From: Geomonas anaerohicana
GTDB taxonomy: Bacteria; Desulfobacterota; Desulfuromonadia; Geobacterales; Geobacteraceae
NCBI RefSeq assembly: GCF_016458305.1
Contig: NZ_JAEMHL010000002.1
Span: forward strand, 434,001 to 498,000
Length of the DNA stretch: 64,000 nt
Direction: 5' to 3'
Shown piece by piece: positions 15,905 to 26,456 of the stretch (positions are counted from its first letter, which is position 1; every line of letters begins with the position of its first letter). The position numbers were made by a program, and so were the translations under genes. The notes beneath the pieces are model-generated. The model was not told the origin of the DNA. It saw nothing but the letters and a program-made list of their open reading frames with translations, and did no database searches.

Positions 15905-18718
15905 ATGACCATGTACCAGAGCAGAATTCTTTGTCATGCCATGGCACTCATCGTCCTGTTGACGGTTTCTGCCGGATGCGTCAAGAGGATGACCGCCGTT
16001 AACGAGCCTGCTCAGGCAGAGGCCGCGGCTTTTGCCACCCTGCGCTCCGTGACGGTTTCGGACGATGGCTCCAGCGTCGAGCTGACCAGCGACAGGCCCC
16101 TTACCTATACTTCCTACAAGGGGGGGGAGCCGGCGAAGATCATCGTCGACATCTCGCAGACCGAGCCGGGTGCGGTCGCCTCGCCCATCGAGGTCAACCG
16201 CGGCAGCGTCAAGCGGATCGAGATCGAGCGTCAGCCTGTCGGTGGCAGCGTGCTGACCCGGGTCGCCCTGGTGCTCAACCACGACGTCGACTTCTCGGTC
16301 GCCACCGATCCCGCCAGCAAGAACAAGCTCCTGATCAGCCTGCCGCGCGAGGCCGAGGCCAAGATCGAGCCCGCAACCAAGGAAGCTCCCATCGCCGAGC
16401 CGCGCATCGAGGAGAAGACCCTGGTAGCCGACGCGGCAGCGAAGACCCCGGCACCCCAGGCCGCCGACGCCAAAGCGGCAGTCCCCGCGCCGCCGACAGC
16501 GCCTGCCGACAAACCTGCTGCCAAGCCGGTCCCGGCTGCGAAAAACGAGGCGGAAAACGGCGGCCAGCCCAAGCTGAACGCGGTCATCACCGCGGCTGAC
16601 GGTGTCGAACTCTCGGTACAGGGAGGGGTGGAAACCTTCAACTCCTTCAAGCTCGCCAAACCCGACCGTATCGTGGTCGATCTGTTCAAGGTCAAAAACG
16701 CGCTGGCGCAGAACGTGATCCCGGTCGGCGCCTTCGGCGTCGCCAACGCCCGGGTCGGCTCCACCCCTGACAAGGTGCGCGTGGTGCTCGATGCCTCCGG
16801 CGAGGGGCTCCCCGCTTTCGAGGTCGTCAAAAGCGACCTCGGCGTGAAGATCAAATTAAAGGGTAAGGCCCCGGCCGCAGCCGCAGCCGCGGCGCCCGCC
16901 CCCGCCCCGGCAGTAGCCGCGGCCCTGGCACCTGCTCCTGCACCGGCCGCCGCGGCCCCGGCACCTGCTCCTGCTCCTGCTCCTGCTCCTGCACCGGCCG
17001 CAGCGGCACCGGCACCGGTCGCCAAGATGAAGGCTGAAGTCCCGCCCGGGCGCAACGTAAAGGGCGCGCTGGAGGCGGTCGACTTCAAGATCGTCGACGG
17101 CGTTTCCCGCATCGCGTTGAAGCTGCACGGCACCTGCGAGCCCGGCGAACCAGTGCGGAGCCCCCAGGGGCTGACCCTGACCATTAACAACTGCCAGGTG
17201 CCCAAGTCGCTGCAGCGCGCCATGGATACCTCGAAGTTCGGCTCACCGGTCCTTGCCGTCACCCCGTACCAGGTGAAGGTCAAAGCTGGCTATGTCACCA
17301 AGATCGCGGTCAAGCTGCAGGGGAGCCCGGAGTACACCACCAGCCGCAAGGGTGACGTCCTTACCTGGGACATCGTCAACCCCGGCCCGGCCGTGGCGGC
17401 GAAACTGCCGCCGGCTCCTGCCGCCAAGCCCAGGGCGCCCGAGGCCGCCGACGAGCTGGCCGCCCCCCGCGCCGAGGAGGCGATGACCGAGATCTCCGGC
17501 AACGTCGAGAAGCGGGCCGTGAAGAAGGTGTACAAGGGGAGGAGGGTCACTCTCGAGTTCTCCGATGCCGACATCAGGAAGATCTTCCAGCTGATCGCCG
17601 AGGTCAGTAACCTGAACTTCCTCATCGCCGACGACGTCACCGGCACCATCAGCATCAAGCTGGTCAACGTACCCTGGGACCAGGCACTGGACGTGATCCT
17701 CGACAGCAAAGGGCTCGCCATGGTGCAGCAGGGGAACATCGTGCAGATCAAGGCGCGTAACAAGATGCAGAACCAGGCCGACGAGGAGACTGCGGCGAAG
17801 AAAGCGGCCGAAAGGCTGCTGGAGCTGAAAACGGCGGTGTTCGAGGTCAACTACGCCTCCATCAACGATGTCGCCACCCAATTCAACATCATGAAGAGCG
17901 AGCGCGGCATCATCACCAAGGACGAGCGTACCAGCCGCGTAATCGTGAAGGACATCCAGCCTGCTCTCGATGACATGAGGGCGCTGCTGAAGACCCTCGA
18001 CCTGCCGGAAAAGCAGGTCCAGATAGAGGCGCGCATCGTCGAGGCCACCTCGACCTTCACCCGTGACCTCGGCGTGCAGTGGTCGCTTGGTTACTCGGAC
18101 GGCTCCGCCTCCGTCGCCGGCATCAACTCCCTGGAAACCACCTTCGGCGGCGTCGTCTCCACGGCCGGCCCCGGCGCTTCCGGTTCCGGCGGTATCGGCA
18201 TGGGGGTTTCCTTCGGCAAGCTGACCAGCAACATCAAGCTCGACATGAGGCTCGCCGCCGCCGCGACCATCGGCCAGGTGAAGATCATCTCCACCCCGAA
18301 GGTGGTCACGCTGAACAACAAGGCGGCCAAGATCTCCCAGGGACAGTCGATCCCGTACCAGACCACCTCTGCCGAAGGGACCAAGACTGAGTTCGTCGAA
18401 GCAGCGCTGACCCTCGAGGTGACGCCGCACATCACCGCCGACGGTTCCGTCAGCATGAAGATCAAGGCCAGCAACAACTCCCCGGGCGTCGGGTCGCCGC
18501 CTCCGATCAACAAGAAAGAGGCCACCACCGAACTGGTGGTTTCCAACGGCGACACCACCGTCATCGGCGGCATCTACGTCGACAACGAAACCGAGACCGA
18601 CACCGGTGTCCCCTTCCTCGCCGACATCCCGCTGCTGGGCTGGTTGTTCAAGTCCAACAGCAAGCAGAAAACGAAGACTGAACTTTTGATATTCATTACG
18701 CCGAAAATTGTATTGTAA
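15905..18718 (+). CDS. pilQ: Type IV pilus outer-membrane secretin PilQ
   Basis: 937 residues. The signal peptide ends in a lipobox-like VSAGC. Three AMIN-type peptidoglycan-binding domains follow (about residues 45-145, 220-320, 390-500), separated by Ala/Pro-rich linkers of repeated APAP. An STN/N0 domain (about 545-625, FSDADIRKIFQLIAEVSNLN), an N1 domain and the secretin barrel (about 700-935) complete it. The barrel carries VPFLADIPLLGWLFK and ends KTELLIFITPKIVL, the usual C-terminus. PilQ is the outer-membrane gate for the pilus. It is longer than many PilQ because of the third AMIN domain and the linkers. Confidence 0.95.
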   Translation: MTMYQSRILCHAMALIVLLTVSAGCVKRMTAVNEPAQAEAAAFATLRSVTVSDDGSSVELTSDRPLTYTSYKGGEPAKIIVDISQTEPGAVASPIEVNRGSVKRIEIERQPVGGSVLTRVALVLNHDVDFSVATDPASKNKLLISLPREAEAKIEPATKEAPIAEPRIEEKTLVADAAAKTPAPQAADAKAAVPAPPTAPADKPAAKPVPAAKNEAENGGQPKLNAVITAADGVELSVQGGVETFNSFKLAKPDRIVVDLFKVKNALAQNVIPVGAFGVANARVGSTPDKVRVVLDASGEGLPAFEVVKSDLGVKIKLKGKAPAAAAAAAPAPAPAVAAALAPAPAPAAAAPAPAPAPAPAPAPAAAAPAPVAKMKAEVPPGRNVKGALEAVDFKIVDGVSRIALKLHGTCEPGEPVRSPQGLTLTINNCQVPKSLQRAMDTSKFGSPVLAVTPYQVKVKAGYVTKIAVKLQGSPEYTTSRKGDVLTWDIVNPGPAVAAKLPPAPAAKPRAPEAADELAAPRAEEAMTEISGNVEKRAVKKVYKGRRVTLEFSDADIRKIFQLIAEVSNLNFLIADDVTGTISIKLVNVPWDQALDVILDSKGLAMVQQGNIVQIKARNKMQNQADEETAAKKAAERLLELKTAVFEVNYASINDVATQFNIMKSERGIITKDERTSRVIVKDIQPALDDMRALLKTLDLPEKQVQIEARIVEATSTFTRDLGVQWSLGYSDGSASVAGINSLETTFGGVVSTAGPGASGSGGIGMGVSFGKLTSNIKLDMRLAAAATIGQVKIISTPKVVTLNNKAAKISQGQSIPYQTTSAEGTKTEFVEAALTLEVTPHITADGSVSMKIKASNNSPGVGSPPPINKKEATTELVVSNGDTTVIGGIYVDNETETDTGVPFLADIPLLGWLFKSNSKQKTKTELLIFITPKIVL

Positions 18719-18735
18719 TAAAAAGGAGAGCTTGA

Positions 18736-19317
18736 ATGAAGAAACTGAAGGGGCTTTTGTTGTTGAGTGTGGGGCTGCTGGCATTGACATCCTGCGGGGG
18801 GGGGGAGTCCGACCCCGGTGCTAGCGTGGCCCTTTTCAAGACCGTAAAGCTGCATACCGAGACGACTCCGGACCAGATTGTGGTGCAGATAGCTTCCGGG
18901 AACACCTGCACCAACAACGTCATCTCCGGGACGGTAAACCCCGGGGTAACCGATCCGACAGTGACGGTCCTTTCTTCCATCTACAACAGCACCATCACCG
19001 GGCAGAACGTTTCCCTCAACAGCTACACGGTGACCTTCTCTCCGATCGCCGGCGCGCCAGCCATACCCGGCAACCTTGCCCTCGGGCTCCAGGGATGGTT
19101 CGGCGGTATTGTGCCCCCCGGCAACTCCGCAAGTCGCGACATTCCGGTGACCACTGCCGCGTTGACTGATTTCTTCGCCACCAACTCGTCGATCGCCTCC
19201 TGCACGCCGACCCAGTACAAGTATTACGCCACCATCAACATCGCCGGAACAGAGGAAAGTGGCACCGACGGCACTATCCGTGCCGTTGTTCCAGTGACCT
19301 TCACCAACATCCAGTAG
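18736..19317 (+). CDS. Lipoprotein of unknown function after pilQ
   Basis: 193 residues. The signal peptide MKKLKGLLLLSVGLLALTSC has lipobox LTSC, followed by GGGES, so export as a lipoprotein is likely. The body is rich in Thr, Asn, Ser and Val and looks beta-stranded; two Cys (NTCTNN and IASCTP) could pair. I recognise no family. It starts 17 bases after the pilQ stop behind AAAGGAGAG, so it is probably co-transcribed with pilMNOPQ and may help the secretin or the pilus surface; that is inference. Confidence 0.75.
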   Translation: MKKLKGLLLLSVGLLALTSCGGGESDPGASVALFKTVKLHTETTPDQIVVQIASGNTCTNNVISGTVNPGVTDPTVTVLSSIYNSTITGQNVSLNSYTVTFSPIAGAPAIPGNLALGLQGWFGGIVPPGNSASRDIPVTTAALTDFFATNSSIASCTPTQYKYYATINIAGTEESGTDGTIRAVVPVTFTNIQ

Positions 19318-19388
19318 ACGGTCAATCTCCGTTTTGTCGGAACGCGGTGAGCTGCGTGTAACGAGCCAAAATATTCAAGAGGTATGCG

Positions 19389-22300
19389 ATGAATTTGAAA
19401 AGAAATTTGTGCTGGATCCTGCTGCTGGTGCTGATGACGGTCTTCACCGGTTGCAGCGGACAGGATTCCAAGGCAGGAGCCAAGCTGGCGGGGAAATCGA
19501 CCGGGAAGGTGCTCGACTCGGACCAGCAGATAACCACCGACTCTAACGACCAGGCGCAGCCCGCGGTCGCTTTCGACAACATCAACCACCAGTACCTGAC
19601 CGCGTGGACCGATTCGCGCACGGCCGGCGCAACCAGTATCTGGGGCAAGATCACCTTCGGTCAGAACCTCTACGCCGACGGCAAGCTCAGGTTCGACAAC
19701 ACGACGAGCCACGTTGCGAAGGTGGGGACGCCCCCCATGACCTTCATCACCACCGACTTCCAGATCAGCGACGTCGGTTCCGTCGGGGACAAGCGCCAGC
19801 CCAAGGTTGCCTTCTTTCCGGACGCCAACACACCTGCCAACAGCCGCTACCTCGTGGTATGGACCGACTCCCGTAACGGATGGAGCCAGATCTACGGCCA
19901 GTTCCTGAGGGCCTCCGACGGCCACTACCTCAATCAGGCCGGCGTCGTCGTTAACGCTCCTGCCAACTTCCCGATCACCGAGCACGTCGCCATCTCGCTG
20001 GCCGGCACCGTGGCCGTCACTGGTTCTTACACCGCGCCGGTCACCAACGGCACCGTGGCCATCGATCCGACTTCGCCCAAGGCGGTGGTGGGGGCCGGGA
20101 CCACGTTCACGGGGAGGATCAACCCCGGTGATGTCTTCATGATCGCCGGAGTCGCCTATTCCGTCGCCTCCGTCACCGATGACACCAACCTGACCCTGAC
20201 CACCAATTACGCAGGATTCCCGTTGGTGAACAACGTTCCCCAGCGGGTCAGCGGTTTATCCTACTTCGCCTACGGCACTTCGACCCCGAGCGCGACCGTC
20301 ACAGGCACCGGCACCCACTTCGTGAGCGACGGCGTGCAAAAGGGCGACAGGATCGCCATCAACAACATCTGGTATGAGATTGAGACGGTCGATTCCGAAA
20401 CCCAGGTCACGATGACCACGCCGGCGGGGTACAACTACAGCGGCGCCGGGCTCCCTTACAAGATAACCGCTCACACCAACCAGACCGACCCCGACGTCAT
20501 TTACAACTCGGTCACCAACAAGTTCGTCGTCAGTTGGGTCGATATCAGCGACCTCGACACGCAACACACAGCTGAGCTTCAAGGCGCTACCTGCAGTAAC
20601 AGCGTCCTGGTCAACTACGTCGCCTACCCCTTCGTAGACAACAACGTGATCAGGTCGGTTACCATCACTCCGATGGGCGGGGTCCTCAGCGCGAAATCCT
20701 CAGTTTCGACACTGGTCCTCACAAGCGACTTTTCCGATAGCGGAAACGCGATCACGGCTGCCTGGCGCTCCCAGCTCGCCGAGTCCAAGCCCAAGCTCGC
20801 GTTCAACCCGAGCACCGGTGAAAACTATTTCGCATGGAGCGGCATCAACAGTCTCGTCGGCCTGACCGTCGCCTACACCAAGGATAACAACGGCGCCACC
20901 TGTACCTATAAAGCCCCCGTCTTCACTGGCAGCAACGTGGATGCCACCCCGAAGATCAAGGTTCGCCGCAACGCCGGCCTTGGCTTGGTCACCGATTACA
21001 GCTTCGGCACCGATGCCACCTCCCCGACCCTGGCGGTCGACCCGAACAAGTACCGCATGCTGATCGGCTGGGAGGAAAACAGCACCGCCGCCGTGACCGG
21101 CAAGGACATCCAGGCCCAACTCTTTGACATCACCAGCTTCGTGCCTTACGGCTCCCTGATCTACGTCTCCAAGGCAATCGGCGACCAGAGCGCCCCGGCT
21201 GCGGCCTTCGACAGCGTCAACTCCAGGTACCTCGTGGCCTGGGAGGACGCCAGGAACCAGAGCGCCAACATCTCCAACATCGACGTCTACGGCCAGTTCG
21301 TGGACCCGCAGGGGAATCTCTCCGGCGGCAACACCATCATCACCGTCGGCGAGGGTAACCAGCTGGCACCTGCCGTGTCCTTCGGCGACGTGTACTTCCG
21401 CAAGTTCATGGTGGTCTGGACCGACGGTCGTCTCAACAACAACTCCGACATCACCGCGCAGTTGCTCGAGTACTCGACCCTGCCCCAGCTGGTCATCACC
21501 GACGCGCAGGGGAACCCGATTTTCAACGGTGCCATCGACTTCGGCAACGTGGACATCACCACCGCCACGCCGTACAAGGACATCAACTTCAAGATCCGCA
21601 ACGACGGCAACTCGCAGCTCACCATCAATTCCATCACCGACCCGGCCGCGCCGTTTTCGCTTATGACGCCGAAGCCGGTGACGGTGAGCCCGGGCACCAG
21701 CGCCGACATGACGGTCCGCTTTACGCCGACCGGCGCCGGTTCCTTCGCGGGAAGCCCGTCCAACAACTACAAGATGACCTTCAACTCCAACGGCGGCACC
21801 GCGGTCATCTACCTTTCCGGCGCGGGCATCGGAACCCGGGCGCTGTCCATCGACAGCACCGCGCTCCCCGACGCCACGGCCGGCCAGCCCTACCCGACCA
21901 CCACACTCACTGCCAACGGCGGCGTGACCCCCTACAGCAAATGGACGGTCATCTCCGGATCGCTGCCGCTTGGCATGAACGACATCACCACTGACGCCAA
22001 CGGCAATGGTGTCCTCAGCGGTACGGTGGACCCCGCTGCGCTTTCCAGCTACACCTTCACCGTCAAGGTTACCGACAACGCAGGTGTCACGTCCACCAAG
22101 ACGTTCACCATCAACGTCACCTCGCTCAGCATCGACAACACCACCCTGAAGCCCTGGACCCAGTTGCACAGTGGCTACCGTGAGCAGTTAACCGCCACGT
22201 TCAACGGCACCCAGGTGCCCACCAACTCGGTCTCCTGGAAGGCGCTCAGCTCCGTGCCGCAGGGGCTCCACCTGAACGCGGACGGCAGCATCACTGATGA

Positions 22301-24020
22301 CGTTACCGGCCCGCTGATCGCCGGAACCAACAACATACTGGTGGAGGCGTCCTACACCGACAACGCCAACAAGACCTATAAGGCGACCAAGACTGTCAGC
22401 ATAACCATCAACCCGGCGCTGTCCATCACGACCACCAGCCTTCCGGCGGTCGTCGTCGGGACCAGCTATACCCAGCAACTCGCCATGGTCGGCGGCACCC
22501 CCTCGTTCTCCTGGACCCTCAAGGACGGCACCACGCTTCCCCCGGGCATCCAGATGAATCCGAGCACCGGCGCCCTCACCGGCACCCCGACCGGCACAGG
22601 CACCACCAACTTCACCGTCGTCGTGACAGACGCTACCGGCGCCACCACCGAGCGTTCCTTCTCGGTCACGGTCAACCCGACGCTCTCCATCTCGACCATC
22701 TCGCTTCCTGCGGTCATGACCGGCTCCTCCTACACGCAGCAGCTGGTCGGCATCGGCGGCACCAAGCCGTACACCTGGTCGGTGTCCGGCAACCTGCCCC
22801 CCGGAGTCGTCCTTGACGGCGCGACCGGCGTCTTGAGCGGCACTGCCACCGGCGCAGGCAACTATGACTTCGTGGTACAGCTCAAGGACGCGGACGGGAC
22901 CGCGGTCAACAAGCTTCTCACCATCACCGTCAACAGCCCGGGTGTCTCTTCGAGCTCCGTCGTCTACCAAACTGGTGGTATCGACAGCTCCTTCTACGCC
23001 TTCGGCGGGAAGCTAACCAACAGCAACACTTCCTCGACCACGGTCACCATCATCAACAACGGTTCCTCGGCAGTGACCTTCACTGAAGTGAGCACCACTG
23101 ATCCGACCACCTTCCAGGCCAACGTGCAGACCAACTACCCGGTCGCCAGCGGCGGATCCCTGCCGGTGAGCATCGTCTTCACTCCGAAGGCGATAAGAAA
23201 CTACACCGCCACCTTGAACATCAAGGATTCCAGCGGCTCCGTCTATCCGCTCACCCTGACCGGCAACGGCGTGAGCTCGGTGGCCGCGTTCAACGCGACC
23301 CCCGGCAGCGTCACCGGCAGCAGCACCATTGCCTACGCGACCATTCCCGCGAGCTTCGTAGCCTCGAACAAGCCGGCTAACTTCAACATCAGCTCGGTCA
23401 CCGGAATCAGGATCGATAACATCCAGGCAGCCGGAACCGTCAATGTCGACGTCACCTTCGCCTCGCTTCCTGCGAACCCCGAGTTCTATAAAGTCGTGAA
23501 CAACGTGTGGACCCCGATTATCCCGGTGGGTGGGGCGGCTGTCGGCAACACGGCGACGTTCAAGATCTACGACAACAACGACCTCTATGACTCCGACGGC
23601 AGGGCCGGCTTCATCCAGGATCCCATCGTGGTAGGCACCACCGGCACCCCCACCACCGATCCGGGCACCACGACTCCGCCCCCGTCCGGCTCCGGCAAGA
23701 GCGGTTGCTTCATCGCGACTGCGGCCTACGGCAGCTACCTCGACCCGCAGGTCGTGGTGCTCAGGCACTTCCGCGACAACGTGCTGCTCAAGTCGGCACC
23801 GGGTCGTGCTTTCGTCTCCTTCTACTACAAGCACAGCCCGCCCATCGCGGACTTCATCTACGAGCACGGCTTCCTGAGGATGCTGACCCGCTGGGCGCTT
23901 ACCCCGCTCATCTTCGCGGTGAAATATCCGCTGGCCCTGCTGCTCCTGCCGGTGGGTGTACTCTTTTACCGCCTGCGCAACCTGCGTGTGGCGGCACCCG
24001 CCAGGGAGAGCGTGCAGTAG
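19389..24020 (+). CDS. Giant surface lipoprotein with Ig-like repeats and CFI-box C-terminus
   Basis: 1543 residues. The lipobox FTGC is near residue 21. The N-terminal third has recurring blades such as [18 protein letters not shown] and [11 protein letters not shown], typical of beta-propeller surface proteins. Residues about 710-810 form a choice-of-anchor D type domain ([16 protein letters not shown]). Three putative Ig (cadherin-like) repeats follow ([28 protein letters not shown] and a more distant one), then a second anchor-D-like domain. The tail has [17 protein letters not shown], a helical stretch and a final hydrophobic helix with Arg at the end: the CFI-box-CTERM arrangement. Role unknown; display at the cell surface is likely. 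Confidence 0.8.
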   Translation: MNLKRNLCWILLLVLMTVFTGCSGQDSKAGAKLAGKSTGKVLDSDQQITTDSNDQAQPAVAFDNINHQYLTAWTDSRTAGATSIWGKITFGQNLYADGKLRFDNTTSHVAKVGTPPMTFITTDFQISDVGSVGDKRQPKVAFFPDANTPANSRYLVVWTDSRNGWSQIYGQFLRASDGHYLNQAGVVVNAPANFPITEHVAISLAGTVAVTGSYTAPVTNGTVAIDPTSPKAVVGAGTTFTGRINPGDVFMIAGVAYSVASVTDDTNLTLTTNYAGFPLVNNVPQRVSGLSYFAYGTSTPSATVTGTGTHFVSDGVQKGDRIAINNIWYEIETVDSETQVTMTTPAGYNYSGAGLPYKITAHTNQTDPDVIYNSVTNKFVVSWVDISDLDTQHTAELQGATCSNSVLVNYVAYPFVDNNVIRSVTITPMGGVLSAKSSVSTLVLTSDFSDSGNAITAAWRSQLAESKPKLAFNPSTGENYFAWSGINSLVGLTVAYTKDNNGATCTYKAPVFTGSNVDATPKIKVRRNAGLGLVTDYSFGTDATSPTLAVDPNKYRMLIGWEENSTAAVTGKDIQAQLFDITSFVPYGSLIYVSKAIGDQSAPAAAFDSVNSRYLVAWEDARNQSANISNIDVYGQFVDPQGNLSGGNTIITVGEGNQLAPAVSFGDVYFRKFMVVWTDGRLNNNSDITAQLLEYSTLPQLVITDAQGNPIFNGAIDFGNVDITTATPYKDINFKIRNDGNSQLTINSITDPAAPFSLMTPKPVTVSPGTSADMTVRFTPTGAGSFAGSPSNNYKMTFNSNGGTAVIYLSGAGIGTRALSIDSTALPDATAGQPYPTTTLTANGGVTPYSKWTVISGSLPLGMNDITTDANGNGVLSGTVDPAALSSYTFTVKVTDNAGVTSTKTFTINVTSLSIDNTTLKPWTQLHSGYREQLTATFNGTQVPTNSVSWKALSSVPQGLHLNADGSITDDVTGPLIAGTNNILVEASYTDNANKTYKATKTVSITINPALSITTTSLPAVVVGTSYTQQLAMVGGTPSFSWTLKDGTTLPPGIQMNPSTGALTGTPTGTGTTNFTVVVTDATGATTERSFSVTVNPTLSISTISLPAVMTGSSYTQQLVGIGGTKPYTWSVSGNLPPGVVLDGATGVLSGTATGAGNYDFVVQLKDADGTAVNKLLTITVNSPGVSSSSVVYQTGGIDSSFYAFGGKLTNSNTSSTTVTIINNGSSAVTFTEVSTTDPTTFQANVQTNYPVASGGSLPVSIVFTPKAIRNYTATLNIKDSSGSVYPLTLTGNGVSSVAAFNATPGSVTGSSTIAYATIPASFVASNKPANFNISSVTGIRIDNIQAAGTVNVDVTFASLPANPEFYKVVNNVWTPIIPVGGAAVGNTATFKIYDNNDLYDSDGRAGFIQDPIVVGTTGTPTTDPGTTTPPPSGSGKSGCFIATAAYGSYLDPQVVVLRHFRDNVLLKSAPGRAFVSFYYKHSPPIADFIYEHGFLRMLTRWALTPLIFAVKYPLALLLLPVGVLFYRLRNLRVAAPARESVQ

Positions 24021-24056
24021 CAGGCCTCGGCGCGTAATCAGATTTTCAGGAGTGTT

Positions 24057-24362
24057 TTGATGTTAAAGAAGTTGCTTGTTTTTTGTTTCATCACCATGAC
24101 TCTTACCGCCTGCTCCAAGGCTCCCGCCAAGGAGCAGGTACAGGAGACCATCAAGAAGTTCGTTCCGACCGACTTCGAGGTGCTGCAGATTTCGGAGAAG
24201 CCGTATGCCGGACTGTACGAGGTCGTTATCGGCGTCAAAAAGCAGCCGGTCGTCTTCTACATCGACAAGAATTGCCAGTACCTATTCTCCGGCAGCATGA
24301 TGTCGGCGGAAACCAAGGCGAACATCACCGCGGAGACACTGAAGAAATTCATGGCGAAGTAG
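24057..24362 (+). CDS. Lipoprotein consisting of a DsbC N-terminal-like domain
   Basis: 101 residues. The signal peptide MLKKLLVFCFITMTLTAC has lipobox LTAC. The mature part (VPTDFEVLQISEKPYAGLYEVVIG, then VVFYIDKNCQYLFSGSMM) matches the cystatin-like dimerisation domain of DsbC, with no thioredoxin domain after it. It may be a regulator or partner of a disulfide isomerase. The full DsbC-like protein lies at the other end of this pilus locus (412-1206). It follows the giant surface protein by 36 bases and ends the region at a terminator. Confidence 0.75.
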   Translation: MMLKKLLVFCFITMTLTACSKAPAKEQVQETIKKFVPTDFEVLQISEKPYAGLYEVVIGVKKQPVVFYIDKNCQYLFSGSMMSAETKANITAETLKKFMAK

Positions 24363-24388
24363 CCGTACCTACTACAACCAGATGTGTG

Positions 24389-24420
24389 CGAAAGCCAGGG
24401 ACGATCCTGGCTTTCGTTTA
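24389..24420 (+). terminator. Intrinsic terminator after the pilus region
   Basis: CGAAAGCCAGG (24389-24399), loop GACGAT, CCTGGCTTTCG (24406-24416), then TTTATC. A perfect 11-bp stem. Confidence 0.8.
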
Positions 24421-24435
24421 TCTGGTTATATTGTT

Positions 24436-24464
24436 TTGCCTGCGGCATGATTTACTGCTAATAT
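24436..24464 (+). promoter_or_regulatory. Candidate sigma-70 promoter for aroC
   Basis: TTGCCT (24436-24441), 17-base spacer, TAATAT (24459-24464). It lies just after the terminator and 65 bases before the aroC start. Confidence 0.5.
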
Positions 24465-24528
24465 CCGCTGCGACGTGCAGGCGGGTGGCAGCTACGCCGG
24501 GCGCTGAATTAGAATACTAGGAGCACGC

Positions 24529-25710
24529 ATGTTCAGATACCTTACCGCGGGCGAATCGCACGGCCCGCAGTTGACCGCCATCATCGAAGGTCTCCCCTCA
24601 GGGCTTAAGCTCAGCGAAAGTGACATCAACGCGGATCTGTTGCGCAGGCAGGGTGGCTACGGCCGTGGCGGCCGCATGAAGATAGAAACCGACCGCGCCA
24701 GCATCCGTTCCGGCGTGCGCTGGGGCGAGACACTGGGCTCCCCTGTCACCCTGGTGGTGGAAAACTCCGACTGGGTGAACTGGGAAGAGCGCATGTCGGT
24801 CAGCCCGGAGCACCGCGACGATTCCATCCGCGTCACCCGCGCCCGGCCCGGCCATGCCGACCTTCCCGGCGCCATGAAGTACGCCCACAACGACGTGCGC
24901 AACATCCTGGAGCGCTCCAGCGCCCGGGAAACCGCGGTGCGCGTTGCGGTAGGGGCGGTAGCCAAGGCCTACCTGTCCCGCTTCGGTATCGCGGTGACCG
25001 GTTGCGTCGTTGAGTTGGGCGGAGTGAAGGCGGAGCGTCCGGATCTCTCCGTGAAGGCGCTGCAGGAGGTCATTGCCGCCTCGCCCGTGTACACCTATGA
25101 CGCCAAGGCCGAGGCCGAGATGGTAGAGGCCATCGACCGCGCCAAGGCTGCCGGCGACACCCTGGGTGGGGTGGTCGAGGTCAGGGTGACCGGTCTTCCG
25201 GTAGGCCTGGGGAGCCACGTGCAGTGGGACCGCAGGCTCGATGCGCGCCTGGCCGCGGCAGTGATGAGCATCCAGGCGTTCAAGGGTGTGGAAATCGGTG
25301 CAGGGTTCGAGACGGCGCGTCTTCCCGGTTCCCAGGTGCACGACGAGATCTACTTCGACGAGCAGCGCGTGGCGCGCGGTGAGAAGACCGGCTTCTACCG
25401 TAACACCAACCGCGCCGGGGGACTCGAAGGGGGCATCACCAATGGCGAGGAGGTCGTCGTGTACGGCGCCATGAAACCGATCCCGACCCTGTACACGCCT
25501 CTCAAGTCGGTCGACATCCTGACCAAGGAGCCCTTCGAGGCCACCGTGGAAAGGTCGGACTGCTGTGCGGTTCCTGCTGCCTCCGTGGTTGCCGAGGCCG
25601 TGGTCGCCGTCGAGATCGTCAACGCCTTCATGGAAAAGTTCGGCGGCGATTCGGTGGCCGAGACCGCCAGGAACTACTCGTCCTACATCGAGTACCTGCG
25701 GGAATTCTAA
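24529..25710 (+). CDS. aroC: Chorismate synthase
   Basis: 393 residues, full length. It makes chorismate from 5-enolpyruvylshikimate 3-phosphate using reduced FMN, the last shikimate step. Family signatures are [18 protein letters not shown] at the N-terminus, [13 protein letters not shown] near residue 110 and [15 protein letters not shown] near 125. AGGAG lies seven bases before the ATG. It is the first gene of an aro cluster and has its own candidate promoter. Its product feeds MqnA, encoded about 9 kb downstream. Confidence 0.97.
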   Translation: MFRYLTAGESHGPQLTAIIEGLPSGLKLSESDINADLLRRQGGYGRGGRMKIETDRASIRSGVRWGETLGSPVTLVVENSDWVNWEERMSVSPEHRDDSIRVTRARPGHADLPGAMKYAHNDVRNILERSSARETAVRVAVGAVAKAYLSRFGIAVTGCVVELGGVKAERPDLSVKALQEVIAASPVYTYDAKAEAEMVEAIDRAKAAGDTLGGVVEVRVTGLPVGLGSHVQWDRRLDARLAAAVMSIQAFKGVEIGAGFETARLPGSQVHDEIYFDEQRVARGEKTGFYRNTNRAGGLEGGITNGEEVVVYGAMKPIPTLYTPLKSVDILTKEPFEATVERSDCCAVPAASVVAEAVVAVEIVNAFMEKFGGDSVAETARNYSSYIEYLREF

Positions 25711-25725
25711 AAGGCACGTCAAAGG

Positions 25726-25934
25726 CATTAACGCAAAGGCGCCAAGGCGCGGAGGCGCGAAGAAAAACAAAGTCCCCCTTTGCGAAGGGGGATTTAGGGG
25801 GATTTGCTTTTGGTTTGGGAACGGCAAATCCCCCCCGGCCCCCCTTCGCAAAGGGGGGAGTGGCAGGTAGCGGAAGATCATCGTTAATCAGGTTCTACTT
25901 TGCGCCTTAGCGGCTCCGCGTCTTTGCGTTAGAG
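25726..25934. repeat. Nested inverted-repeat element between aroC and aroK
   Basis: The outer imperfect arms are TAACGCAAAGGCGCCAAGG (from 25729) and CTTTGCGTTA (ending about 25932). Inside is a second palindrome, CCCCCTTTGCGAAGGGGG (25774-) and CCCCCCTTCGCAAAGGGGGG (to about 25858), with GGGGGATTTGC / GGCAAATCCCCC between. The inner element recurs at 33151-33237 and in half form at 39771-39808. Confidence 0.7.
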
Positions 25935-25940
25935 GTATTT

Positions 25941-26456
25941 GTGAGTTTCAAGAACATTTTTCTCACCGGTTTCATGGGGTGCGGCAAGACCAGTGTGGGA
26001 CAGGTGCTGGCGCAGCGGCTGGGTTGGTCTTTCGTTGATCTGGACCAGGTCATCGTCCAGGAGGCGGGGCGGAGCATCAAGGAGATCTTCGCCGAAGAGG
26101 GCGAGCCCGCCTTTCGGGCACTGGAGTCAACAACCCTGGAGCGGGTGGCCACCGGGGCGGGCCAGGTGGTTTCGACCGGAGGCGGTGTCGTCATCGCGCC
26201 CGCCAATCGGGCCGTGATGCGCAGCCACGGCTGCATCGTGAACCTCACCGCCAGCGTGGAGACCATCGCCCAGCGGGTGAGCGGCGACAGCGAGCGCCCC
26301 TTGCTGGCGGACGACGCGTCCGTTTTGAAGATCCGCACCATGCTGGACGGCCGCGAGCAGTTCTACGCCGACGCCGACGTCCGGATCGACACCACCGGCA
26401 AGGAGATCGCTGCGGTTGCCGACGAAGTACTAGATTTCTGCAAGGGGTCCTTGTGA
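25941..26456 (+). CDS. aroK: Shikimate kinase
   Basis: 171 residues from a GTG at 25941 with AGAGGT just ahead. It phosphorylates shikimate at the 3-OH with ATP. The Walker A loop GFMGCGKTSVG is at residues 10-20. The family's DxD (FVDLDQVI), GEPAFRALE and STGGGVV motifs follow, as does the lid Arg (SERPLLAD). The stop overlaps the aroB start (GTGA), so the pair is coupled. Confidence 0.96.
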   Translation: MSFKNIFLTGFMGCGKTSVGQVLAQRLGWSFVDLDQVIVQEAGRSIKEIFAEEGEPAFRALESTTLERVATGAGQVVSTGGGVVIAPANRAVMRSHGCIVNLTASVETIAQRVSGDSERPLLADDASVLKIRTMLDGREQFYADADVRIDTTGKEIAAVADEVLDFCKGSL

